From Blasia pusilla (taxonomy: Eukaryota > Marchantiophyta > Marchantiopsida > Blasiales), in NCBI GenBank assembly GCA_050084515.1, contig CM114274.1, forward strand, positions 17,918,001-17,982,000: a stretch of 64,000 bases of DNA, given 5' to 3'. The translations under genes and the position numbers were made by a program. The notes below the pieces were generated by a model. The model made no database searches, was not told where the DNA came from, and was given only the letters and a program-made list of their open reading frames with translations. This document shows positions 47,765 through 60,030 of this stretch, in pieces (the first letter of the stretch is position 1; each line of letters begins with the position of its first letter).

Positions 47765-48315
47765 GCACTCTTGCTTGTGAAATAACAACCACCCCAATGT
47801 CAATCCCTCCAATAATTTAATACCCTCTTTTGAGATATGCTGCACAATAGGTGCGATTTCCAAGGGCAATATCGTGGCAGTCCCTCCCACCTTGGTCTTC
47901 TTTGACCCATCGTGATTTCGCATAGAGTTCTTATTCCACGTCATCTGCACGTGCTTATTAGCTAAGCGTGAAATCTCCTCATTGGAGCCCCACAAAAGCA
48001 CCTCTCCTCTACGGAGTGACTTTGCTACCATAACCATCTTCTTTGTATGGATCCTCTGTGTCCTATGCATTCATATGCCCCTCAACCAAATCCTCAAGCC
48101 AAGTGATGGCGTTACTAAATGCTGCCAGAGTCGCCATCTCTCTTCATTGTTGCTATATCTCTTCATCGTCGCTCAATTACTCCACTCATGAATCCACCAG
48201 GTAAAGAGCTTAGTCACCCCTCATCTTACTACCAACATGGTCTACAGGACGGCGACTCCTCCCAGTAATCCAGGGTAAACCCCATCCGATACAACACTGC
48301 TCCGCCAACCAAGAT
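47765..48315 (-). pseudogene. Third gypsy fragment (protease to methyltransferase motif I)
   Basis: The region aligns in order with 20,660-21,210 of the first element. It includes the GACTCCTCCCAGTAATCCAGG protease end (48,250), AGTCGCCATCTCTC (48,130), the linker GGTGCTTTTGTGGGGCTCC on the minus strand (48,000), and the motif I area near 47,785-47,830. There VLDLFGGI has decayed to a KLLEGLTLGWLLF-like reading. No end modules are nearby. It is much older than the other two copies. Confidence 0.65.
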
Positions 48316-48489
48316 CTCATGGATTGCAAAAGGTGGGGCCCACACTTATAACTCATGGTGGAAGGCAAGGAAAAGGCGAGCGAGGCAATAAGAGGGGAGG
48401 GAGTGAAGGTGAGAGAGGGAAGAAACAAGAAAATGTGGATCACAAAGGTGAGTGGGGGGATAAGAAAGAAGGGTGAAATGGGCCCCACA

Positions 48490-49200
48490 TGGACAAGTCC
48501 TTCTACAGGATGGATGTAAGTCGACGGACAAGGACATGTCTACGAACACGCCTTTTGTCTGTATGCAACCTTGTGCGGGCTAGAGTGCGAATACCAAGAA
48601 CGTGCAATGGGTTGCTAGGACGTAAGGGTGCGGGTTGGCCAAGCCCAAATATACTTTGTGGGCGAGGAAAGCTCGGGTGTGGGCTAGCCACGCAGTCCCG
48701 CATGGAGACCATGGACATGTCCGTCTTAGAGACAAACATAAGTCCACAAACATAAATATGCTCGTGTACAACCTTCTTGGAGAATGAGCCATAACATCAT
48801 CAACATACTTCAATAGCTCATTCACAAGATCACAACAACCGTGTGCTTTAAGGTTGCACGGAAACAAACAAATCTGTCCATGGGATGGACATGTCCGGCC
48901 TGCACCCGAGCCCACTCGGAGCCCGGCGCGTAGACTGAGGTTGATGGAGGCTACACCTGTTACGTGGCCCGTAACCAAGCATGCATGTCAAGCTTGGTCC
49001 TCAGCTCGTCGTGCGGGCCCTGCGTAGGCTTCTAGCCTGTCCCCAACCCACCATGCGGGCCTTTTGCGGGCTTGAGCCCATCGGGCCAAGCCCGCCTTAT
49101 GAACCTAGTTGCGAGCCACGCAACAGGTGCGAGCTTAGGTGCGGGCCATGGGTAGTTGCCCTAGCACGGACCTAAGTCCGCTGGCACAGACATAAGTCCA
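48490..49200 (+). repeat. GC-rich repeat cluster with GGACATGTC
   Basis: It has several copies of GACATGTC or GGACATGTCCG (about 48,531, 48,714, 48,886) together with ACATAAGTCC and GGTTGCACG-like words and many GCGGGC/GCCCGC words. It resembles the segments at 35,890, 60,885 and 62,375. No coding domain is seen. Confidence 0.5.
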
Positions 49201-50686
49201 TGTGCAACCCTGGTGTGCTTCGTGGTTCACAAGTTCTTTGGTCACCACTCCCACCTTAGCCAAGGAGAACCAATCGTTGTATCGGTTGCCTTACTCACCC
49301 TCATTGTCTACCTTCTCACGTTGGATCTTAACCAATTCTGCCACCACCTTCTCAAAGATATGCTCTTCAAGAGATCTCCAATGGAGCTTCCTGTCTAACT
49401 CCTTGTAATGGTCTTCTGACATATACCACATTTGTTTAGCAATGGTCACCATCCTACCGTATTTCCTCTTCAATGCCTTTGCATTAATTTTTTCCTTGAT
49501 CTTGTTCACTTTTTACATTTCGTTCCAAATTCTTTTCTGGTTCTTAGTGAAGTTCTTATTGATGGATGTTTAGGTTGCTTGGTTCAATTTATTCTTATGC
49601 ATCCGTTCCACAAGTCAAGTTCTCTTGCGTCGGGACACATATGTTGCTCACCAGGTCGATATATTCTTGGCCTTGGCATATGCGGTATACACTTTTATGC
49701 ATGTGGCAATGGCTACCTTGAGTTTCGAGGACCACCATTTGGCAACTCTACCACAAATTATCAATTTCTAATCAACAGCAATCTCATCGGCATTTGTCAC
49801 TCCATTCTCCCACCATGCAAGTATCACGTTCACAATTGTTCTTGTGAACCCAAAGGTCCTGGCAGAAAATTGAATGAAATGTCAAATGCCAAGAGATTTC
49901 CTTCAAGCTTACCAATGGACACCTTGTGTTCTTCTCTTAGAACTGCAAGTGTGAGGATATGAACTTATTCTACATTTTTCTTTCACATATATAATTTTTG
50001 AGTGAAAAAATTGGCACAGAAGCTGTGTTGATATTTCCGTAGAATTAAGACCAAAGACTGGAACGATCATTGCCAATGATGCACCTTGACTTTGATATTG
50101 CTAGAAATTGTAGGGGTTGTAGGCCTCGCCCAAGGAACTAAGAAAGAAAAATGCACAAAATAGAGTCTCAGGCCAAAGTAAAGAAGGAAAATGTGAAAGC
50201 CCCGTTCTCTAGGGCCATCCACCCTGCTTTCCAGAACCAGGCAGTGAAATGAGCCCAAGTACACTCAAATGAGGAACACGTAAACCACCTTTATCTGGAG
50301 AATTGCTCTGTTATTCTATCCTTATGCCAAGGAGAGGCCTACCATGAAATGACAACCCCTTTAGCCGAAAAGAACCAGGCTATGAAATGAGACCGCCTAA
50401 TATCTCTAGGGGCACCCAAATCCCTCACTCTATCCACAAACAAAGACCCATTAGGACGACATGTCAAGACAGGTCAGGAAATAACCCTTATGAAAATTCA
50501 GGGTTTTTCGTCATGAATCTACATGAAAAATCCCCTCTTCGTAAACCTTGAGTTCTACAAATCCCATGCAATCTCGCCTAGTACTTCATTTTTTACTTTT
50601 GGGTTTTAAAGGTTAGAGTTTAGCTGTTGGGTGGAAGCCCGAATTTCCTTGCTCGATTTAAGACGGAGATATATTCAAGAGAATTT
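49201..50686. other. Intergenic, one charged minus ORF
   Basis: The minus frame 49,291-49,509 (72 codons) is highly charged and amphipathic (HWRSLEEHIFEKVVAELVKI) and may be a transposon-derived coiled-coil piece. The opposing plus ORF 49,432-49,962 looks like its shadow and has no domain. The rest, up to the stop of the next gene, shows nothing recognisable. Confidence 0.3.
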
Positions 50687-53600
50687 TCACATGCGAATTC
50701 CGTTTTGGACAATCTGCCCAATTCCAATGGAGAGACATCCTGCCACAACGGCTATGATAACACTAAGAAGTTGGTCCCTCGCTTCAAACCCACAGATCGA
50801 TAGCTGAGCACCAAAACACACAGAAATTGCAGTGAGGAAAATCTCAAGAGATTTGTCAGATTTGATAATGCTGCTCTCAACTTGCTCACTAGTGACAGTA
50901 AAATCCTCTCCATTAGTCTCTCATCTGCCTGCTCAAGATCATGGAAACAATTGGGTTGTAAGGATTATGAAGGGGGAGATTATGATTCATATCCAGAACT
51001 CAAAACACATAATGATTTGAAAAGAGGAAAGAAGGAAAAGCGTTAGTAGACAGACCTTCATTTTACCATTATCCCACTTTACAGCCTCTGCAATTGACGT
51101 GACAGTCTTGATCACAGCATTTACCCTTTTCAACTCCTCTTGTATGATCTCATTGGAGCCCTGTAGGATTTTCCGGTGGGTCTTGATCTGCACATATTTT
51201 CCAGCTATTGCATTAAGAAATGTGAAGAGAAGGAAAGATCTTGAGAGATTCACAGATTTTGATTAGACACTGCTTCCTTTTCTGCAAACGGGTACTTTCT
51301 GATAAATAATAAACAAATCTAGTCTGAAAACAGAATACGAAAGTCAGATCTAGACACTAGGTTTCATCAGTTGCACAAGCTTTGTCCCACTCCAAAGCTT
51401 TGGCAACTACTGAAACCCAATTTTCTTAGATCTGTCCAGATGTTTATTAGGTCGCATAGTGGGAAGATACAAAAACCTTGCGGTCTACAAGCGTTGTGCC
51501 GTGATGCTGAAGAACATAGTTGACATCCCCTCCGGGCCACACCATAAGAGCCAGAAGTGTCAAAAAGACATTGATGCTAAATATCACAGTAATTCTGCAT
51601 TCAAAACCAGAGACCAAGTGCAAAGCACATCAGAAATTGAGCAATTCTACTTGGTTGAAGAATCCAGAACACATGGAAGGATGACCAGCCATGCACACTG
51701 CATTCACAGCCATCAAATGGCTTTCTGAAGAGTACCAAGGCCAGAAACTTACAGCAGATAGAGATCGTCTCGCCTTATTCCCATCAGCATCTTCAAGACC
51801 AAAAAGAGGAGTAGAACTCCACAGTAGCCTGCAAAGTAGGTCGTGTAGTACTGCATATGACAAAAAAAGACTCTTCAGAGAATCAACCACTCGGGCTCCT
51901 CCCACAAGGAACTGAATTCCTTTCCTTCGGCCTAGACTGATCATAAAAAGCTTTAGGACTAGGAAAATCAGCAGCAACAGCTTTCAGTAACCAACACAGC
52001 AATGGTTATGCAGAAAATGGGATATAAAGGAAAGAAATTCATATCAACCTGGTTGCGAAACAGTCTTCTGATCAACATAGCAAATCAACACCAACCTTAA
52101 TCCGCTTGTAGAATTTGCATCCAAAGTTAATCATCAGTTGTCTACACGTCCACCAAGCCAAAAGCGAATCCGGATCATTAAAATCGATGAGGAAACCCCC
52201 TCCTGACAATTCTCCACTACTGCCACTCCTGCTGCTGAGCTCGTCTTCTGAGTTCGATTCCCAAACCCTCATCCATCTTAAGAAGGTCCTCTGAGACCGA
52301 GTTTTCATTGATGCACTGCGGACATGCTTGCTTCCTAAATACAGACTAGTGCGCAAGAGCTCATCAAGACTCCGAGCTATGAAGTGACGCCGGCGGAAAT
52401 CTAAGACGCCAACCATCATAAATCCGACATTGGATCCCATTGAAAAGACAGTGAGGATAAAACTTGGAATCATAATGCAGTACGCAGTCCATACTGGACC
52501 AGGGACCTTATGACCGCCTGCGACACATCATCCACATCAGATTGTCCATATTACTACCCCACACTTTGCGCTGCAAATAAGACAAGAAAAGCTGCACGGG
52601 AATCGCTGAGAAGATGATGATACCCTCTCAGAAATTCTTTCATTCCTTCATTTGGCTATCAAATTTATCATTCAATAGGATAGATGGCTCCAGCGTGACA
52701 CAAGTGTAAAACTACCAACTCCGACATAAGTATCTGATCAAAATTGGTTGCCCTGCAGTCCAACAGTAGCTTTCCACAGGGACCATGAATCAGGAAACAC
52801 CTTGTTTTAGAAGTGGTGTCCAAACACTCTCTATATTCCGAAATATCTTGCAAACAGCCAAACCATGAAGTCTAAGGTAATCTAGTTGAATATGGTTGTC
52901 TTCCAATAATTTTAAACGAACCTACTAGTGACTCACCCAAAATGTAGCGCCCAGCAAGAGGGATGATGGCATGAACCAGTCCAAGCACCCACATACACAA
53001 TCTTAGATGCTGGCTCAGCATTGTGTGGCCAATCCTTCTAAGCCTGGAAGCAACCGGCAAGGCAGTGGCATCAATGACTACTTGCTTGCATAGTAGTTTT
53101 ATAAGTCAAAACGGTGATTGGCTTCTCCTCTTCTCATAACTACCTTGGCAACTGGGCGCAACGGATCAGAAATTGACCTAAGAGGACAAGAGATAGAGCA
53201 ATTGACCTTCTTAAGCTGCAAGATTGGTGTATAACATGGAAGGCATATAATTTCACAGGAAGGAGCCTAACACTGTCAAAATCCCCTGCTTCTGCCAAAT
53301 TTGTTGGATCTCCTGTAAATACTTGACTTGAAGACTCCAGCCATCTATCAGCTTGTTTACTCAAGATCTGATAGCAATCCAAGCAGTGACATAAAATCCA
53401 CAAAAAATTCAGTGCTAGCAGTTGGTAATCTCTAACAAATGTCTGCAAAATGATAAATGGTGAGCACTAGATTAGCGTAGATGCAACTTTCATCAGTTTG
53501 AGACCTGCAGTGCAAGATTCTGATTATTCCACCAAAAGTTCTCAGTCTATGTTGGGAATTGCAAAAAGGTTTAAGTCATGAACTTGCAGGCAGAGATAAT

Positions 53601-56600
53601 AACAAGTTTCGGTAAAAAATTAAAGGAGGCAGTTGTGAGAAGGTTCCAACCTCAAGTCCAGAACTTGCTTTGGCATCGTCATTCTTGTTCTCTTGCAATC
53701 TTGGGTCTTTGTGTGTGAGCAGTAGGTCATAAATCAAATCATGGATTGCCCTAGTAGAGTCAACACTAATGTCTAATGAAAAGCAGGACTCTTGTAACGC
53801 TGCCTTGGTACGTACGGCAGCCAGTAACAGCTCATTCTTCAGAACCCTCCTTGGAATTGGATCCTTCCATGCACTGAAGAGCTGTGTACAGATACAAGCA
53901 ATCCTATCATCCAAGTGACGAGGCTTGAACACTCACTATTGAATCACTTTCTTGTACTTCTTAAGGGCACATATCCTCAACTTCTCATGTGCTTTACTTA
54001 GTGAAGTTCTTCCATGTGTCTTCTAGTGAAATATGTTAGCATATATTCGACACTGAGATCACAGCCAAAACATCTTGCAAACGGCCAGATCCTTAAATGT
54101 GCTACAACTTCTCATGTCCTATGCTTATCATCTAGTAGGAAACGTACCAGAAAACTGAAAACTGGCCCATGTGTATCTCTCTGCTTTGCTTTCAAATGTT
54201 TATGTTCGCATTATCTCTTGTATAATCAAAGTCTACAACCTAGTCACAGGCTATGGACTCCTCAATCCTTAGAGATCTAACGTATGACTGAAAAACTAAG
54301 TGAGTAACAGAGAAAATGGGGAAGTGGGCAGTGTAAGAAAAAGAAAACACATGGTCAAAGCCAAATGAGAGATCTCTTATTGATACAATTGATATGACCA
54401 TGACCTCATACTTACGAACTCAAAGTTCTTACGTCTTCTTGTGAAATATGTAAGCATATATATCGCGGTCCAGGCTCTTTGTCATACTAATTCCATGCCA
54501 TATTTGGTTGATACACCATCTGTCCAAATCACTGAAGGCTCTTTGCAGCTAAAGTTGGTCTACTTACAGTTCTTTGAGAATGCACATAAGCTGAAACTTT
54601 TGTAGTATGCATTTCCTTCATCTCGATCTTTGATAGATATGCATACTTGGTCGCCACTACCTATGAGCCAGGACAAGAAGTTGCAGCATGATGAGCTTGT
54701 TTAACATATGGCCAAATGAGTCATGTTCAGTAGAGAGAGGACAAACCAGAAGTACGATCCAAGTGGTTGACGATATAACCAAATGAGTAAATCTTGAAAC
54801 ACTTCACTACACTTGAAACACTCTTGACAACACAATATGCAATGGCAAATCACAAATCATGGCCTCAAGAACATCCTTATCCTATAGGCCATGAGAACAG
54901 AAATATAATAAAATGGTGAAATGTCAGTGATATCATTACCATGTTGCGCATGAACCAGAGCAGATCCACTAATAAGACATCGTACAGGAAACTATAATCT
55001 TCTGCCGAGGAGACGTAAACAATGCTCACAATGTTCAAAATAAAAACTGCATGAAGACATCCAAAAAGGTAATTGTCAGCTCGTGCAGAGGTGTCTTTTC
55101 AAAAGTTTACAACCACCACCTACTGGACATGGAATTTTAGATAGAGAACAAAGAGGATGTCATTCATCTCTACTACACCCTTCATAATCATGGGCCTCGA
55201 GGCTGAATGAATACTCAAATATACTCACAATTCGCAGCCAAAAACCACTGGAAAGCCATTAGATACAGATTGTCCCAACCGTAGAAGCCGCGATTGATGA
55301 AGGACCACATTCCTCCATCCAGAAAATACATAAAAGGCGCTGAAAGTGGGAACAGAAAGTGATAGAATTGTTCCTTACAGAAGACAATCCTGATAAATAG
55401 ATCTCACGTCAGACAATGCTGCTCAACCTCAGTAAAGTGATTGTCATGAAAACTCTTCCATTCAAACAATCTGAGTAGCTTGGAACCATCGATGGCACAT
55501 CACATCCTGAGTCAAATCTTCACATTTGGCCATGTGGTCTCCACAAATATAGCATCAACACATCAACCGACCTTGACCTGTCTTAAGCCTTGATTTTCAA
55601 ACAGTTTCAGTGAGCAATCTTGGGTTTCTGTAGCAAGCAAAAAGCACAAAGGCTGCAGACTGAGTTTAAGCCTCACAAAAGGCATCCCTCTCTAACTGTG
55701 TTTTGGCACTTCAGGACCACGAAAGTTTAAATGGCTTGATGAATCTTAGAATTCCCTCTGCTGCGCTTTTGCAATCGGTTTGTGTTCAGGATAGCCACTG
55801 GCTGGATTATTCTATTCCTTGCTTTCTCATACCTGTTTCTCATCTATACATTGGACCTTTCATAAATGCACCTCAGAGGTTGATAGAAGGAACCAGTTCC
55901 AGATTCCCATAAGTTGTGATTGTCCGAGACCTCACTTAAGCCGCTAGCTTTCAAATGTAAGACTACCTGCTAGTAGAGTTCCTAAAGGACCTCCTCGTCC
56001 TGGCATTGAAATAGGTGGTTTCCACCTGTCCTTCCCTTCTACTTGACGACCAGATGTCCAAACTTAGCTCTCTTCAAAAACTAAAACGCGTCAGGAACAC
56101 AAAGACAGCTGCCCATCAACTTAAATGTTGCTGAGTACATGGAGGTATGTTTTCTGACTTTTCTGTTACAAGACCGCATGGACAAACAATCGTGAAAATG
56201 ATGTGGGCAACATGGTGTAGTATCATGTAGAGGCAATTGCGTCTTCTCCTGCAATAGCACAATTTTCTAGCCAGAAATTCTTCGTCTCCCATAATTGATC
56301 TCCTGTTTCTTTTGGAGAAAGAGAGAGAGAGGGCACTCGGAGCATTCAGAACATTCAGAACCTCATGATACCGTCTTAGCAAAGCCATGTATAAGACAAT
56401 AAAATAAATCAATCTTCACAACATTGTTAGTGAATAGTTGGTACATTCAGCACAATTAACCAGGAGTACGTACACCTTTGTAGTCTTACACCAGCAAGTC
56501 TCAGAATTGTCAAGCATTCATCCAATGAATTGTTGAGCCACAGATTCTTCGGTATTTCATTTCAATTGCCTGGGAGCAATAGATAATAAACAGATCCCAA

Positions 56601-56953
56601 TCATACTAGAGACTTTGATTGTGGCCCGAAAGAAATAGCTAGAATATAGATGTTGTGAGGTAACGACTTTCAAGGAGGAAACAGTATTTCACGGCGTCTA
56701 ATCATACGCACTTGTTAAATTTCACAGCGGCTAGAACCTCCAATTCTGCCATGCGAGAATATATGTCATCCTCCAGTCCACCTCCTCTGTCCGTCGTCTC
56801 TCTTTTCTCAACCTCCTCCGTTTTGTTGTTCTTCTCTTCGTCATCATCCTTCTCGTCTTTCAAGCCGTTTGAAAATACTTGCAATCGCCCATCTAGCTCT
56901 CTAAATGATGATATCAGATCGCTGTTTACACGGACTGCTGCAGCAGAAGCCAT
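50687..56953 (-). CDS. Unrecognised multi-pass membrane protein, 740 residues
   Basis: Twelve exons join in phase to 740 codons: 56,953-56,708; 56,248-56,170; 55,339-55,229; 55,046-54,940; 53,923-53,651; 53,442-53,144; 53,043-52,937; 52,517-52,096; 51,850-51,753; 51,594-51,477; 51,187-51,056; 50,917-50,687. Residues 1-82 are acidic and helical. About nine hydrophobic segments lie near 128-160, 274-300, 350-370, 385-406, 417-449, 549-571, 578-601, 684-704 and 710-732. A Ser-rich acidic loop (about 490-515) and a charged helix (621-664) separate them. I do not recognise the family. A channel, transporter or receptor-like role is only a guess from topology. The weakest points are the acceptors of exon 5 (AAG|CCT) and exon 12. 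The other borders have good consensus and keep phase, which supports a real, intact gene. Confidence 0.75.
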
Positions 56954-57433
56954 CTTTCAAGTTGGCAATCGACCAGGGAATCACTCTGCCTGAACTACTG
57001 ATGCTGCAATTTTGAGGCGGCTCGACCTTAAAAGTTTTGAATCCTTCAGAAGGTGGGCCTCGTCGCAGGTGCTCGGGACTCCGACTTTAGTGAGTCATCG
57101 TTAGATCTGGCACATGAGAGATGTGCGAAATTGTCTACGGCCGGGATTGAGCATATCAGACAGCAGGATCTTTCTATCTGAAGCACACAACCAGATCCGC
57201 AGAGCTGCCACTTCACTTGAACTCCGATTGCTGGCACTCGTGTTATCTCCCACGTCTCTATTGACTGATTTCTTAACCTACAAAAGATGTCCACAACCTG
57301 TGACTGGACCCGATTGCTTTCAGGAATGGATCAGGCAACGCTGTAGCCCATCTCAAGCCATGCTCGTCGAGCACCTCCCACGGAATCCAAAGACCCCCAC
57401 ACTAGGGAGTACTCACTCAGTTTACCAACTTCT

Positions 57434-57613
57434 CTAATCGGTTTCATCTCTCAGGCTGACAAGAATCTGCGAAACTGCCCCATTTCCGATTAGGGGATCA
57501 ATGCAGGAGAGTAATTGACCAGTGAACATCAGCAGCGCTCGTAGTCGGACGGCGATCACAGCGAGTTGACCGAAAAAACCGCCGAAAAAGAAAGCAAGAG
57601 TCAATATCTCCAT
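57434..57613 (-). CDS. Small hydrophobic ORF, 59 codons
   Basis: The frame starts MEILTLAFFFGGFFGQLAVI and has one strong hydrophobic segment followed by a polar tail. It lies about 480 bp upstream of the start of the 740-residue gene on the same strand, so it could be an upstream ORF or an unused exon. The frame continues further upstream (to 57,796) with another Met. No homolog is known to me. Confidence 0.2.
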   Translation of the reverse strand: MEILTLAFFFGGFFGQLAVIAVRLRALLMFTGQLLSCIDPLIGNGAVSQILVSLRDETD

Positions 57614-58408
57614 CTCTTCAAACCTTCCCCCGCCTCCAATTCGAACCCTCTTTCTGACTCGGAAGCCTACCGGCACTGCTCTGTGAAGTACAATTGCAGT
57701 GAATATGAGAGAGGTTTCGGAAGTGCAGTTCCCTAGGTGCAACTCGGGTAACCGACCTGAATTGGATGCTGCGAGAAGCTGAGAAGAGACGCTCACAAAG
57801 ACAAAGAAGAAAAGATTCGCCCCACCTCATCCGTCTCACGGAAGTAGAAAAGAGTGGAGGGGGGGAGGAGTTGCACAATCCCAATTGGCGCAAAGGCGCA
57901 GCGACAGAGTCCAAGAGAAGATCTTGCCTCACTGACAGGATTTACGACCCCGAAACACGGATTCAGAACTGCTCATCGAGTTCTAACTTTTCGTGTGAAA
58001 GATCCACACAATGGAAGCCAATGAACCTCTATCAGCTCCCGAGTACTATTCATTTCTTTTGTAGATTAATTTAGGGTTTAGGAATATGGCGTTTAACTCC
58101 ATCCGTACATAACCTTCCCCCACGTAGGCACGTGATTATAGAGGCCTGTCTTATGCTAGGTTTGGTTCAGGTGAATTCTAGTGGCATTCTTTAATTTCTT
58201 TATGGATTTTATGAAATTAGGAATTCCCAACCCACTTAGGAAACAAAAGAAGCCGGTAAGTTTCTGATTATGCCTGGTTTTTTCCGAAAATACCGACGAG
58301 ATTGGAAAATCTGCTTGGTGAATTGGACCATTGGACTTCGAATTTTGGAGTTATCTTAATAATATGTACATAGTTTTGTTTGTAGAAAAGTGTATGTTTT
58401 AAATTCAT

Positions 58409-58680
58409 ACTAGAGGGCAGCCCATGCCATGCAAGGGAGTGAAAGGACTAACCATGTTACACACAAAAAAAATTTCTTGTTTTCCCTAGAAGGAGAAACA
58501 TTTTCTTGTTGTCCGGTTGTCACATGTCAAGCAAAGAGGTGTTTGCAAATCAAGGAGGCACTCTCCAATAATAATGTAGATGGTTGGGAGAAAAAAGAAG
58601 TCCTCTTTCTAATGGGGTAGACCTAAATCCCTCACATGGTACCTAGGGTTACATCCATGGTGTAACCCCCTTTTCACCAA
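58409..58680 (+). repeat. Dispersed repeat, inverted partner at 35,130
   Basis: It runs from ACTAGAGGGCAGCCCATGCC to CCATGGTGTAACCCC and follows the same order as the minus strand of 35,130-35,376. It probably comes from a non-autonomous transposon. No terminal repeats were defined. Confidence 0.5.
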
Positions 58681-58768
58681 AAGTCAAAAGTTGTCCATTG
58701 TAGGAATTTCTTTTTTTTGCAGGTGCAGCCTAGCATGTTCTAAGGAACTAAACTCAGCAATAACATGT

Positions 58769-58894
58769 CTCTGTTGTTGGTGAGTTTAGTCGTTAGGGGA
58801 ATGCCCCCTTCTTCCTTTTCAAGGCCGGTTGTGGCCTTTGGATACTTGACTCTTTGGGTCCCCCTCTTTTGTTTCTCGGACGGATTTTCCATCA
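58769..58894 (+). repeat. Dispersed repeat, partner at 7,346
   Basis: Same-orientation partner of 7,346-7,470, sharing GGCCGGTTGTGGCC and the CCCCCTCTTTTGT block. Confidence 0.6.
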
Positions 58895-59842
58895 TGCATA
58901 TTTATTGAGGTTCGGTTATGGGGTGCGAGCATGGCGGATTGGGTTCAAATCCTCCTATGAGTACTTCTTTTGGTTCCTTACCATTGACATAAGTTAATAT
59001 GTAGGGGGCTTCGGTATTTATTTATGAAATTTATTTTTTTACCATTCCGAATCTTGTTGTCCATTCAAGCAGGCCCTACATGCAATAAATGCCTACAGTC
59101 GAATGTTCATGTGTTTTGCTTTTCACACCCCTATTCCCGCTATTCTACCAAGGAAACCTTTCGAGTTTCCTACGGTTTTGGAAAATATCCGTACGGAAAT
59201 CATTCAAAATTTGGAAAAACAATAGAAGGGAAAATGTACCAGCATGAATTACTTGCATTGGTCAATCATCCAATAAATTTCCCCAAACAAGGTTTAAACC
59301 CTAAGGGTTGCTAAGCCACTACTCATCTTTTGTCTAAGGTCTTTTGTAGTAATTTTCTCAACTTCCCACCACATTGTATAACTAAACAAGAACTATTGCT
59401 TCAGAGTTAAATACTTTTTGTGAGAATGAGCCCCAAACCTAGCCTCCAAGACATGAGAATATGATTACATGACTATCTTGGGAAGGATTAGGTATATGTA
59501 TTTAAACACTATATCCATCAACCCTAAATTCTATGGTTTAATTGGAAATCCTCCAAACAACCCCTTAGCTGACTTGGCAATATTAGGGGTGGGAAGATGG
59601 ACCATTTCAAGGTTTTGGTGTGATTGAGAAAATTTCATGGATATGCATTTAGTGGGGCTACATTTGATACTGCATCTAAACCAAGTGCCTTTGCCATCGG
59701 TTTATCAATTGTAACCCTCGCGTGGGCCATAGGGCTACACTCAATATGGAACTCAAGATATTGTTAGACCAACCTTGCCACATGGTCGAATGAGACTCCT
59801 CGTGTGATCTCATCTCTCTCGATGGTCTACTGATGTACTTGT

Positions 59843-60030
59843 ATGTTAGGATACAAAATCATAGCAAACTCTATGCTCATCCCTCCCAAAAGATCCAACA
59901 CCCTCACATCCTTCTATAGACATTGCCTCATCATCAATGTGCTATCCAAGTATGCCAATGTCATCCAATTCCTCTTGTTATGGAATAAAGTCCTCAATCC
60001 ACATCTTCCTCATAAGCTTATTCACACTCC
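59843..60030 (-). pseudogene. Fourth gypsy fragment, methyltransferase motif I
   Basis: The minus strand reads DVRVLDLLGGMSIEFAMIL near 59,850-59,910, a decayed version of HVLDLFGGINTRLAVVL of the first element. The sequence to about 60,030 matches the linker upstream of it weakly. No other part of the element is visible. Confidence 0.55.

Larger units (their letters stand above)
56954..59842. other. Upstream region and repeats
   Basis: The first kilobase is GC-richer and probably holds the promoter and leader of the 740-residue gene, with one small hydrophobic ORF. Beyond 58,080 the sequence is intergenic, with two dispersed repeats (58,409 and 58,769). The plus ORF at 59,024-59,314 has no recognisable domain. 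Confidence 0.4.

Noticed and set aside
54549-54571. 23-base micro-exon in the membrane-protein gene (TTTCAG...GTAAGT)
   Set aside because: The splice sites look good, but including it breaks the reading frame into the next exon.
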